DNA from: Clostridium sp.
Lineage (GTDB): Bacteria > Bacillota > Clostridia > Acetivibrionales > Acetivibrionaceae
DNA length: 34,960 nt
Direction of reading: 5' to 3'
NCBI GenBank assembly: GCA_012517995.1
Contig: JAAYTS010000003.1
Coordinates: 1-34,960 of the forward strand
Below the pieces are notes generated by a model. That model did no database searches. It was not told the DNA's origin and was given only the letters and a program-made list of their open reading frames with translations. The translations under genes were made by a program, and so were the position numbers. Of the stretch, positions 27,532-34,830 are shown in pieces. How positions within the stretch are numbered: the first letter of the stretch is position 1; each line of letters begins with the position of its first letter.

Positions 27532-28809
27532 GTGGAAATAAAAACAATAAATTATGATAAAATAGATGAAACTATGTATTTGTATCAGCATGAAAGCGGG
27601 CTTAAAGCCTTTGTAATACCTAAGAAGGGGTATTCTAAAAAATATGCAGCTTTTGGGACACATTATGGCTCTATTAATAATGAGTTTATAGTAGATGGAG
27701 AAAAAATAAAAGTGCCAGATGGAATAGCTCATTTTTTAGAACATAAGCTTTTTGAACAAAAGGATGGAAGCGTTATGGATAAATTTTCAAAGCTTGGTTC
27801 TAGTCCCAATGCTTACACCAGTTTTTCTCAGACAGTTTATCTTTTTTCATGTACTGATAAGTTTTTTGAAAATTTTAATCTTTTATTAGATTATGTGCAA
27901 AATCCATATATTACAGAAGAAAGTGTTGAAAAAGAAAAATCCATTATTGGGCAGGAAATAAGGATGTATGATGATAATGCCAACTGGAGAGTATTTTTCA
28001 ATCTTTTAGATGCCTTTTATGAGAAAAACACTGTAAAAATTGATATAGCAGGAACTGTTGAAAGCATATCAAAAATAGACAGGGAAATTTTATATAAATG
28101 TTACAATACCTTTTACCACCCTTCAAACATGGTAATTATAGTAGTTGGAGATGTAGAGCCTGAAAAGGTGTTTGAGATGGTAGAAAAAAATATTATAAAA
28201 GGAAAAAAGGATATTAAAATCCAAAGGATTTTTCCAGAGGAGCCTGTAGCAATTAACAAGCCTTATATAGAGCAAAAACTTGCTGTTTCAATGCCACTAT
28301 TTCAAATGGGTTTTAAAGATATTAATTTTGAAACTAAAGGTATTAAGTGTTTAAATAGGGAAATTGCAGTAAAAATTCTTCTTGAAATTATTTTAGGAAG
28401 AAGTTCAAGTCTATATACAGAGCTTTATAATGAAGGACTTATTAACAACACTTTTGATTTTGATTACAGTATTGAAGAAAATTATGCTTTTTCTTCTTTT
28501 GGCGGAGAATCAAAAGATCCTCTTTTGGTGAAAGAAAAAGTTGTTAACAGAATAAAAGATTTATATCAAAAAGGTATTAATAAAAAAGATTATCAGCGTA
28601 TTAAAAAGGCAATGAGAGGAAGATTTGTTAAACAGTTAAATTCTGTTGACAGAACAGCTCATATGTTTATGTCAGTATACTTTAAAGAAGTAAATATTTT
28701 TGATTATTTAGATGTATATGACCAGATATCTTTTGACTATGTTGAAAAAGTGTTTAGTGAGCATTTTGACACACAAAGATTAGCTGTTTCTGTAATAAAA
28801 CCTGTGTAA
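27532..28809 (+). CDS. yfmH: M16-family zinc peptidase YfmH
   Basis: Active partner of YfmF, with 425 residues. The zinc site HFLEH (H67, E70, H71) is intact. SSPNAYTSFSQTVYLF follows, and EKEKSIIGQEIRMY (about 134-147) supplies the third, glutamate ligand region. The C-terminal M16 half has GRSSSLYTELYNEGLI. It starts with GTG 27532 behind GGGAGG, 48 bases after yfmF, so the two are surely co-transcribed. Predicted cytoplasmic heterodimeric peptidase. The substrate is unknown from the sequence. Confidence 0.9.
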   Translation: MEIKTINYDKIDETMYLYQHESGLKAFVIPKKGYSKKYAAFGTHYGSINNEFIVDGEKIKVPDGIAHFLEHKLFEQKDGSVMDKFSKLGSSPNAYTSFSQTVYLFSCTDKFFENFNLLLDYVQNPYITEESVEKEKSIIGQEIRMYDDNANWRVFFNLLDAFYEKNTVKIDIAGTVESISKIDREILYKCYNTFYHPSNMVIIVVGDVEPEKVFEMVEKNIIKGKKDIKIQRIFPEEPVAINKPYIEQKLAVSMPLFQMGFKDINFETKGIKCLNREIAVKILLEIILGRSSSLYTELYNEGLINNTFDFDYSIEENYAFSSFGGESKDPLLVKEKVVNRIKDLYQKGINKKDYQRIKKAMRGRFVKQLNSVDRTAHMFMSVYFKEVNIFDYLDVYDQISFDYVEKVFSEHFDTQRLAVSVIKPV

Positions 28810-28872
28810 TAAATGAAAAATGTTAAAACCAGATACAAAGGGGTATAAATAAAGAATTAACAGGAGGGCGAA

Positions 28873-29706
28873 ATGAATTACGTAAGATTTCCTAAATTAT
28901 GGGATTTTAAAATACCAGTTGACAGTGTAGCTTTTGAAATATTTGGGATAGAAGTTCTGTGGTATGGAATAATTATTTCTTTTGGATTTATTATGGCTGT
29001 TTTTTTGGGAATGAGAAATCGTGAAAGATTTGGAATAAATGAGGAGCAAATTCTAGATATTGTATTATGGGGAGCACCTGCAGGAATAATTGGAGCTAGG
29101 CTTTATTATGTTATATTTAATTGGGATGAATTTGGAGGAGATATATTAAAGATAATTAATATTAGAACAGGGGGGTTGGCAATTTATGGAGGGCTTATAG
29201 GAGCACTATTGTCTTCTTACATATACTGTAGGGTGAAAAAAGTGGATTATTTAAATCTATTAGATTTTGGAGGTCCATATTTTCTACTGGCTCAGGCAAT
29301 TGGAAGATGGGGGAATTTTACTAATAATGAGTCTTTTGGTACCAACACAAATTTACCTTGGGGAATGACAAGTGAGATTATACAAAAAAGATTGGAGATG
29401 TCTAACATTCCAGGCATAGATCCAAATTTACCTGTTCATCCTACTTTTTTATATGAATCTTTATGGAATCTTGCAGCTTTTTTCTTTCTTATGTGGTATA
29501 GAAAGAGATATAAAGTAAAGGGAGAATTATTTTTTCTTTACATGATTTTCTATGGTGCAGGAAGATTTTGGATAGAAGATTTAAGAATAGACAGTCTTTA
29601 TATAGGACCTTTTAGAGTGTCACAATTACTTGCAATTTCTTTTGTTGTCGTATTTAGTGCTATTTTTATAATAAGACGTAAAAAATATGCAGTTGTTAGC
29701 AGATAA
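28873..29706 (+). CDS. lgt: Prolipoprotein diacylglyceryl transferase
   Basis: Membrane enzyme that moves diacylglycerol from phosphatidylglycerol to the lipobox cysteine of prolipoproteins. It has 277 residues and about seven hydrophobic segments. The signature GRWGNFTNNESFG (about 142-154) is intact, as are GARLYYV, GGLAIYGGLIGA and HPTFLYES (about 188-195). The C-terminal GAGRFWIEDLRIDSL segment is also typical. AGGAGGG precedes the ATG. It follows yfmH by 63 bases and may share its transcript. Its substrates would include the GerC lipoprotein encoded at 9056-10243. Confidence 0.96.
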   Translation: MNYVRFPKLWDFKIPVDSVAFEIFGIEVLWYGIIISFGFIMAVFLGMRNRERFGINEEQILDIVLWGAPAGIIGARLYYVIFNWDEFGGDILKIINIRTGGLAIYGGLIGALLSSYIYCRVKKVDYLNLLDFGGPYFLLAQAIGRWGNFTNNESFGTNTNLPWGMTSEIIQKRLEMSNIPGIDPNLPVHPTFLYESLWNLAAFFFLMWYRKRYKVKGELFFLYMIFYGAGRFWIEDLRIDSLYIGPFRVSQLLAISFVVVFSAIFIIRRKKYAVVSR

Positions 29707-29725
29707 TGTTACAACAGTGTTACAA
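29707..29725. repeat. Direct repeat TGTTACAA before the Spo0E-like promoter
   Basis: TGTTACAA occurs at 29707-29714 and 29718-29725, so the copies are 11 bases apart, about one helical turn. They overlap the end of lgt and lie 14 bases upstream of the -35 box. Two half-sites on the same helix face suggest a regulator binding site. No regulator can be named. Confidence 0.4.
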
Positions 29726-29738
29726 ATTTTTATCAATA

Positions 29739-29767
29739 TTGACATACTAATGGTAATTTTCTATAAT
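29739..29767 (+). promoter_or_regulatory. Consensus sigma-A promoter of the Spo0E-like gene
   Basis: TTGACA (29739-29744), 17 bases, TATAAT (29762-29767), a perfect match. Transcription should start near 29774, giving a leader of about 130 bases. The leader is AT-rich, with a small AGCAA/TTGCT hairpin near 29820-29836. Confidence 0.8.
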
Positions 29768-29904
29768 ATTAAAAGAAAAACAACTCATTAGCTAATAAAA
29801 AGTATTATTTATGTCAAAAAAGCAAAAAAACTTGCTGAAAAAAAGATGTATTTAAGTTTTAAAAAATTCAAATAATTTTTACAAAAGATAATGGTGGTGT
29901 TAAA

Positions 29905-30066
29905 ATGGCCCAAAGTGAGATTAGGCTGCTGCAAGATAAGTTAAACAGCATGATTGACTGTGGAGATGATTATGCAAAGATATATGAAATGAGTGTGAAA
30001 TTAGATTTACTCATTGCTAAGTATTACAATGAATTATTAAATGACGCTCAGAAAAATAAAAGCTAA
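29905..30066 (+). CDS. Spo0E-like sporulation regulatory protein (aspartyl-phosphate phosphatase)
   Basis: A 53-residue protein starting MAQSEIRLLQDKLNSMID. Residues 30-41 read SVKLDLLIAKYY, the SxxLD signature of the Spo0E family (S30, D34) followed by the usual hydrophobic-Tyr end. Members of this family dephosphorylate Spo0A-P and so hold back sporulation. The fold is expected to be two helices joined by a short loop, which fits the predicted helical ends around DCGDDY. GGTGGTG (29893-29899) lies 5 bases before the ATG. It has its own consensus promoter and a strong terminator, so it is a single-gene unit inserted between lgt and the division cluster. The DNA-level regulator may bind the TGTTACAA repeats. 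Confidence 0.85.
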   Translation: MAQSEIRLLQDKLNSMIDCGDDYAKIYEMSVKLDLLIAKYYNELLNDAQKNKS

Positions 30067-30088
30067 AAATACTAGCAAACATTTCCAT

Positions 30089-30125
30089 AAAAGGTAGGAC
30101 GGAAGTCCTATCTTTTATTTTTTTT
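30089..30125 (+). terminator. Intrinsic terminator after the Spo0E-like gene
   Basis: AAAAGGTAGGAC (30089-30100) pairs with GTCCTATCTTTT (30105-30116) over 12 bases with one G-T pair and a GGAA tetraloop, followed by a run of T to 30125. It separates this gene from the mraZ promoter. Confidence 0.92.
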
Positions 30126-30147
30126 AGAAAAAATTTTAAATTTCCTC

Positions 30148-30176
30148 TTGATTATTATGCGTTTATAGACTAAAAT
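30148..30176 (+). promoter_or_regulatory. Promoter of the mraZ division operon
   Basis: TTGATT (30148-30153), 17 bases, TAAAAT (30171-30176). Expected start near 30183, directly before the MraZ repeats. It is the only plausible promoter between the upstream terminator and mraZ. Confidence 0.65.
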
Positions 30177-30185
30177 TAAAATATA

Positions 30186-30235
30186 AGTGGTGGGAAGTGG
30201 AGTGAAGTGGTGAAATGTGACAAGATGTGAGGTGA
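30186..30235 (+). promoter_or_regulatory. MraZ operator: five repeats at exact 10-base spacing
   Basis: AGTGG at 30186, 30196 and 30206 and TGTGA at 30216 and 30226 form a (A/T)GTG(G/A) array with a strict 10-base period, one helical turn. MraZ is known to bind short tandem GTG-containing boxes of this type upstream of its own gene. The array covers roughly +4 to +50 of the predicted transcript and its last part merges with the mraZ ribosome site (GAGGTGA, 30229-30235). This suggests autorepression that blocks early transcription. Confidence 0.82.
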
Positions 30236-30240
30236 AATAG

Positions 30241-30672
30241 TTGTTTTATGGTGAATACCAACACTCAGTTGATACAAAAGGCCGGGTTATCATACCATCA
30301 AAGTTTAGAGACGGACTTGGAGAAAATTTTATTTTAACCAAAGGTCTAGATAACTGTTTGTTTGCGTATTCAGCAAAAGAGTGGGCTGAACTTGAAGCAA
30401 AACTTAGGGCACTTCCTTTCACCGATAAAGATGTTAGAGCTTTTGTGAGATTTTTCTTTGCAGGAGCTACTGAATGTGGATTGGACAAACAGGGTAGAAT
30501 ACTAATACCTAACAATTTAAGACAGCATGCAAAATTGGAAAAAGATGTATATATAATTGGAGTATCTACCAGAGTTGAAATATGGGATAAATCTGAATGG
30601 GAAAGTTACTGTGGGGATGACAATATTAGTACAGAAAGCATTGCTGAAAAAATGTCCATGTTAGGAATTTAA
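30241..30672 (+). CDS. mraZ: Transcriptional regulator MraZ
   Basis: AbrB-like DNA-binding protein of 143 residues that represses the division and cell wall cluster. Two MraZ repeats are visible: [28 protein letters not shown] first half (starts GEYQHSVD, has [10 protein letters not shown]) and second half with [18 protein letters not shown]. It begins at TTG 30241. GAGGTGA (30229-30235) is 5 bases upstream, and the resulting MFxGEY start is that of the family. The start codon lies right after the operator array, so the protein probably limits its own synthesis. rsmH follows after 28 bases. Confidence 0.96.
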   Translation: MFYGEYQHSVDTKGRVIIPSKFRDGLGENFILTKGLDNCLFAYSAKEWAELEAKLRALPFTDKDVRAFVRFFFAGATECGLDKQGRILIPNNLRQHAKLEKDVYIIGVSTRVEIWDKSEWESYCGDDNISTESIAEKMSMLGI

Positions 30673-30700
30673 AAAATGAGTTTTTGAGAGGATTAGTTTA

Positions 30701-31642
30701 ATGGATTTTCATCACAGCCCTGTGTTACTAGAAGAGGTAATAGAAAAACTTAATATTAAGCCTGATGGGACTTACATAGATGGAACTTTAGGTGGTGCAG
30801 GACATTCTCTACAGATATATAAAAGGCTTAATAGTGTGGGAACTTTAATTGGATTAGATCAAGATGAATTTGCTATAAAGACCTCAGAAAGCAGACTGAA
30901 AAATGCAGATGGACAGGCTAATATTATACTTGCAAATACAAATTTTAAAAACATGAAAGAAGTTTGCTTTAAAAATAATATTTCAAGGGTAGATGGGATA
31001 CTTTTAGATATTGGAGTTTCATCTCATCAATTAGATGAGACAGAAAGAGGATTTAGCTATAAAAAGGATGCTCCTTTAGATATGAGAATGGACAGAAGAG
31101 GAACTTTGACAGCAAAGATGGTGGTAAATGAGTATACTAAAGAGCAGCTAAAAGAAATAATACAAAATTATGGTGAAGAAAGATGGGCTAAAAGAATTGC
31201 AGAATTTATTGTTGAAGCAAGAGTTAAAAAACCAATTGAGACAACAGGAGAACTTGTAGATGTTATTAAAGCGGCAATACCAAGTGGGGCAAGAAGAGAA
31301 GGACCCCACCCAGCTAAACGTACTTTTCAAGCTTTAAGAATAGCTGTCAATGATGAATTAGGTGTACTTGAAAAAGCGGTTGCCGATGGGATTGAGCTTT
31401 TAAGCCCGGGAGGAAGGTTTTGTATCATATCCTTCCATTCACTAGAGGATAGAATAGTAAAAAATGCTTTTTATAAAAAAGCAAATCCATGTACATGCCC
31501 TAAAGAGTTTCCGGTATGTATATGTGGGAAAAAGCCTTTAGTAAAGCTTATAGAAAGAAAACCCATTACACCATCAAAAAAGGAGCTTGAAGAAAATCCA
31601 AGAGCTAGAAGTGCCAAACTAAGAGTAGTTGAAAAAATATGA
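30701..31642 (+). CDS. rsmH: 16S rRNA (cytosine(1402)-N4)-methyltransferase RsmH
   Basis: SAM-dependent methyltransferase acting on C1402 of 16S rRNA (formerly MraW). It has 313 residues. The SAM loop [10 protein letters not shown], the catalytic-region motif [24 protein letters not shown], and the C-terminal [11 protein letters not shown] are all present, with a [16 protein letters not shown] cysteine-rich loop and the ending [18 protein letters not shown] lies about 12 bases before the ATG. In most relatives ftsL follows closely. Here a 406-base repetitive spacer intervenes. Confidence 0.97.
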   Translation: MDFHHSPVLLEEVIEKLNIKPDGTYIDGTLGGAGHSLQIYKRLNSVGTLIGLDQDEFAIKTSESRLKNADGQANIILANTNFKNMKEVCFKNNISRVDGILLDIGVSSHQLDETERGFSYKKDAPLDMRMDRRGTLTAKMVVNEYTKEQLKEIIQNYGEERWAKRIAEFIVEARVKKPIETTGELVDVIKAAIPSGARREGPHPAKRTFQALRIAVNDELGVLEKAVADGIELLSPGGRFCIISFHSLEDRIVKNAFYKKANPCTCPKEFPVCICGKKPLVKLIERKPITPSKKELEENPRARSAKLRVVEKI

Positions 31643-31650
31643 TTGACCAT

Positions 31651-31670
31651 CCTTAGAAAAATTTCTGAGG
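31651..31670 (+). repeat. Hairpin directly after rsmH
   Basis: CCTTAGAAA (31651-31659) is complementary to TTTCTGAGG (31662-31670) with one G-T pair, a tight stem of about 8 bases. A-rich sequence follows, not T, so it does not look like a terminator on the plus strand. It may protect or delimit the mraZ-rsmH message. Confidence 0.5.
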
Positions 31671-31686
31671 GTAGAAATAAAACAAA

Positions 31687-31856
31687 ACAAAAGAAAAAAT
31701 CAAAAAAAACAAAAGAAAAAAATAATTTAACTACAAAAGAAAAAAATTTATAAATTACAAAAGAAGAAAATTTAAAAAAAAACAAAGGAAAAAATGAAAA
31801 AAAACAAAAGAAGAAATATCAAAAAACAAAAGAAAAGGAAAAACATTTTACAAAAG
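31687..31856. repeat. Degenerate tandem array of ACAAAAG motifs (period about 23 bases)
   Basis: ACAAAAG or one-base variant (ACAAAGG) starts at 31687, 31709, 31733, 31757, 31782, 31804, 31826 and 31850. The spacings are 22, 24, 24, 25, 22, 22 and 24 bases. Most copies continue as GAAAAA or GAAGAAA and are separated by A/T-only stretches. The strand is almost free of C except in these motifs. The unequal spacing breaks any reading frame, so it is not a coding repeat. It fills the unusual gap between rsmH and ftsL. Function unknown. Confidence 0.65.
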
Positions 31857-31883
31857 ATAAGATTTGCTTTAAAAAACAGATAA
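31794..31883 (+). CDS. Doubtful 29-residue basic peptide
   Basis: ATG 31794 follows AAAGGAA at a workable distance and opens a frame to TAA 31881-31883. The product is extremely basic: MKKNKRRNIKKQKKRK, then NILQKIRFALKNR, the second part able to form an amphipathic helix. It lies inside the A-rich array, where Lys, Asn and Arg codons arise by chance, so it may be an accident of composition. Listed only as a candidate. Confidence 0.2.
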   Translation: MKKNKRRNIKKQKKRKNILQKIRFALKNR

Positions 31884-31919
31884 TAAGCAAGATGTAATTA
31901 GAAGTTAAGTTATTTTGTT

Positions 31920-31957
31920 CCGGGGGGAAGTGCTTTTTAAAAAAAGCTAACCCCTGG
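31920..31957 (+). promoter_or_regulatory. Two-part hairpin upstream of ftsL
   Basis: An outer stem CCGGGGG (31920-31926) with CCCCTGG (31951-31957) encloses an inner stem GCTTTTT (31932-31938) with AAAAAGC (31941-31947). No T-tract follows on the plus strand. It lies about 100 bases before ftsL, in the transcript from the mraZ promoter. It may be a processing or stability element, or partial attenuator, for the division genes. Confidence 0.5.
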
Positions 31958-32057
31958 ATTTATTGTCTGTTGGTAAGGTTATGCTTTATGGTCATAAATA
32001 CTTGAATATTGCAAGATTAGATCATGAAAGTAATATAATCTTTGGAAGGTGAATAAA

Positions 32058-32543
32058 ATGATAGAGAATAAACAATATGTACACGGAACAGCGGCAAGAA
32101 AACTTGAATATGACGTATATAAAGAAAATAAGGTTTTAAAAACCAAGAAAAAACGGAGAAACAATAATAAAGTAAAAGTTAAATACGTGTTGGTTTTATT
32201 GTTTATCTCTTCTTTAGCGGGGTTTGTTACCTATAGATATGCTAAGATTACTGAGTTAAATTATACTATAAATCAACAAATTGCTGAATATAATGAAATT
32301 AGAGAAGAAAACAAGAATATAGAACTTGATATAAAAAACAGTATTGACTTAAACAATATAAGGGAAGTTGCAAAAACCAAATTAGCAATGCAAGAACCTG
32401 ATGGGCATCAGATTACATATATAAGCCTACCCAGGGATAATTCTACAATGGTTTTAGAGGATGAAAATCAAAATGAAGAAAATTCTGGAATGTTAGATAT
32501 TTTGATGGGGAAAATAAAAAGTGTAAGCAGTTTTATACACTAA
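32058..32543 (+). CDS. ftsL: Cell division protein FtsL
   Basis: Single-pass membrane protein of the divisome that works with FtsB/DivIC and FtsQ/DivIB to activate septal wall synthesis. It has 161 residues from ATG 32058 (GGAAGGTG 6 bases upstream; the earlier GTG 32049 lies inside that site). A basic cytoplasmic tail (KTKKKRRNNNK) precedes the membrane segment (about 42-58, VKYVLVLLFISSLAGFVTY). An extracytoplasmic coiled coil (about 60-95) ends with IREVAKTKLAMQEPDGHQITYI (landmark AKTKLAMQEP), the typical FtsL/DivIC ending. A polar Asn/Glu-rich tail of about 40 residues follows. Sequence identity in this family is low; position after rsmH and before a class B PBP supports the call. Confidence 0.88.
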   Translation: MIENKQYVHGTAARKLEYDVYKENKVLKTKKKRRNNNKVKVKYVLVLLFISSLAGFVTYRYAKITELNYTINQQIAEYNEIREENKNIELDIKNSIDLNNIREVAKTKLAMQEPDGHQITYISLPRDNSTMVLEDENQNEENSGMLDILMGKIKSVSSFIH

Positions 32544-32579
32544 GCTTATTTTCTTAAAACTATAAAGGGAGGGGCTTTG

Positions 32580-34748
32580 GTGAATGGGGCTACTTTAATG
32601 ATGAAGAAGAGGCTATTATTTTTACTGGTAGCTTTTTCTCTTTTTATATTAGGACTTTTATTTAGAGTAGGTTGGATTCAAATGGTCAGGGGTGCTGAAC
32701 TTCAGGAAATGGCCTTTCAGCAGCAAAACAGCAATAGGGAAATAACTCCTAAAAGAGGCACTATTCACGATAGAAATGGGAATAAACTTGCTGTTAGTTC
32801 AAGTGTTGAAAGGGTGGCTGTAAACCCACAAGACTTGCCGAAGGACGAAAAAGAAAGAGAGTTTATAGCAGAAAATCTTGCTTTGATTTTAGAAATGGAT
32901 AAAGAAGATGTTTTAAACAGAATGAACAAAAATAACAGATATCAGGAAATAAAAAGACATGTCAGCAAGGAAATTGGAAATAAAGTAAGGCAATTTAGAA
33001 GTGAAAATAATATAAAGGGTATTTATATAGATGAGGATTCTAAAAGAGTTTACCCCCACAATAATCTTGCAGCCCATGTGTTGGGGTTTGTAGGTTATGA
33101 CAATCAAGGACTTGACGGAATAGAAAGAATGATGGATAAATATTTAAAAGGGGTGCCTGGAAAAATATTAAGCGAAGTTGACGCAAGGGGGAGGCAGACA
33201 CCTTTTTATGAGGAAAAGCGCATAGAACCTCAAGAAGGATTAGATGTGGTTTTAACCATTGATAAAGATATTCAATACATTGCTACAAGGGAATTAGAAA
33301 GGGCAATAGATGATAATAAAGTACTAAAAGGTGGTACAGTTGTTATAATGGATCCTAGAAATGGGGATATTCTTGCTATGGTTTCAAAGCCAGATTTTAA
33401 TCCTAATACTCCTAGAGCGTGTCCCCCAGGTGAAGATCCAGATATGTGGGATGGAACCACCAATGAAGATATTGAGAAACTTCAAGAGACTGTTTGGAGA
33501 AATAGAGCTTTAGTTGACACCTATGAGCCGGGTTCTACATTTAAAGCAGTTACAGTAGCAGCGGGACTTGAAGAGGGAATTATCAGCCTTGATGACCATA
33601 CAAATGATTATCCTGTTGAAGTGCAAGGGCATACAATAAGATGCTGGAGAACTCCTCCTCATGGAGAGCAGACTTTAAGGGAAGCTGTGTATAATTCTTG
33701 TAACCCGTCTTTTGTAAAAATAGGAGAAAAACTAGGTATTTCAACTTTTTATGAATATGTAAAAAGTTTTGGTTTTTATGATAAAACAGGAATTCCCTTG
33801 CCTTATGAAGGGGAAAGTAATATTCATAAAAATCCTACTTTAATAAATATGGCAACAACCACTTTTGGTCAGAGATTTACAATAACACCTGTACATTTGG
33901 TTAATGCATATTGTGCAATTGCCAATGGCGGAAATCTTATGAAACCAAGGCTTATAAAAGAACTAAGGGATAGTGAAGGCAATATAGTGGAAAAATTTGA
34001 ACCTGAAGTTATAAGACAGGTTATTTCTAAGGAAACTTCAAATACCATGAGAGAATTATTAGAAGGTGTTGTTTCAGAAGGTACTGGAAGGAATGCCTAT
34101 GTAAAAGGCTATAGAGTTGCAGGGAAAACAGGTACATCTGAAACTTTAGAAGAGGGAGTTTATATAGCATCATTTGCAGCATTTGCACCAGCAGATAATC
34201 CGGTTATATCTGTTTTAGTTATGCTAAACCATCCTACAGGTCATTCTTATTATGGAGGTCAGATAGCTGCCCCTGTAGCGGGAAGAATTATTGAAGATAC
34301 TCTAGATTACTTAAATATAGAAAGAAGATATACAAAAAAAGATGAAGAAATGATGGCAGAGGAAGTATTTGTTCCAGACATCAGGGATAAAACTATAAAT
34401 GAGGCAAAGTTAATACTTAGGGAATTTGGTCTTGATTACAGAATTGAAGGTGACAATAGCAATGGAGATATTGTTGTAAAAGAGCAGACACCAAAACCTG
34501 GAGCAGCTATATCAAAACAATCAACAGTTATAGTTTATACCTACAAACCTGAAAGCAAAAAGATGGTGAAGGTGCCTGATTTAACTAATAAAACAGTGGA
34601 AGAGTCTACAAAAACATTAAGGGATATTGGGTTGAATATAAAAATAAATGGAATTGGTTCTGCCATAAGCCAAAGTGTTGAACCAGGAGAAGAAGTACAG
34701 GAAGGTGAGGTAATAGTAGTTGATTTCATATACCTAGATACCCACTAG
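32580..34748 (+). CDS. Class B penicillin-binding protein with two PASTA domains (FtsI/PBP2B/SpoVD family)
   Basis: Peptidoglycan transpeptidase with 722 residues from GTG 32580 (GGGAGGGG just upstream; TTG 32577 and ATG 32598 are alternatives). One N-terminal membrane segment (about 9-32) is followed by a PBP dimerisation domain beginning RGTIHDRNG. The transpeptidase domain has STFK (S319 nucleophile, K322), SCN (373-375) and KTGT (516-519). Two PASTA domains (about 595-655 and 658-720) close the protein, with VPDIRDKT and VPDLTNKT starts. B. subtilis has both pbpB and spoVD here; this locus has one gene. The length and two PASTA domains favour the septal PBP2B role, but databases often label such genes spoVD. 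Confidence 0.92.
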   Translation: MNGATLMMKKRLLFLLVAFSLFILGLLFRVGWIQMVRGAELQEMAFQQQNSNREITPKRGTIHDRNGNKLAVSSSVERVAVNPQDLPKDEKEREFIAENLALILEMDKEDVLNRMNKNNRYQEIKRHVSKEIGNKVRQFRSENNIKGIYIDEDSKRVYPHNNLAAHVLGFVGYDNQGLDGIERMMDKYLKGVPGKILSEVDARGRQTPFYEEKRIEPQEGLDVVLTIDKDIQYIATRELERAIDDNKVLKGGTVVIMDPRNGDILAMVSKPDFNPNTPRACPPGEDPDMWDGTTNEDIEKLQETVWRNRALVDTYEPGSTFKAVTVAAGLEEGIISLDDHTNDYPVEVQGHTIRCWRTPPHGEQTLREAVYNSCNPSFVKIGEKLGISTFYEYVKSFGFYDKTGIPLPYEGESNIHKNPTLINMATTTFGQRFTITPVHLVNAYCAIANGGNLMKPRLIKELRDSEGNIVEKFEPEVIRQVISKETSNTMRELLEGVVSEGTGRNAYVKGYRVAGKTGTSETLEEGVYIASFAAFAPADNPVISVLVMLNHPTGHSYYGGQIAAPVAGRIIEDTLDYLNIERRYTKKDEEMMAEEVFVPDIRDKTINEAKLILREFGLDYRIEGDNSNGDIVVKEQTPKPGAAISKQSTVIVYTYKPESKKMVKVPDLTNKTVEESTKTLRDIGLNIKINGIGSAISQSVEPGEEVQEGEVIVVDFIYLDTH

Positions 34749-34830
34749 AAATGTTTTAAGTGGATATTTTTAACATATAATGTTAGAATTAATAATGAAT
34801 TTTTTTACTAATTGAATATTGGAGGATTTT

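Noticed and set aside
31471..31785. 104-codon Phe-rich open frame on the minus strand
   Set aside because: Complement of the A-rich rsmH-ftsL spacer and the rsmH end. Poly-Phe/Lys composition reflects base content only.
32009..32039. TTGCAA and TATAAT as a promoter for ftsL
   Set aside because: The spacer is 19 bases and transcription would start at or after the ribosome site (about 32046), leaving no usable leader.
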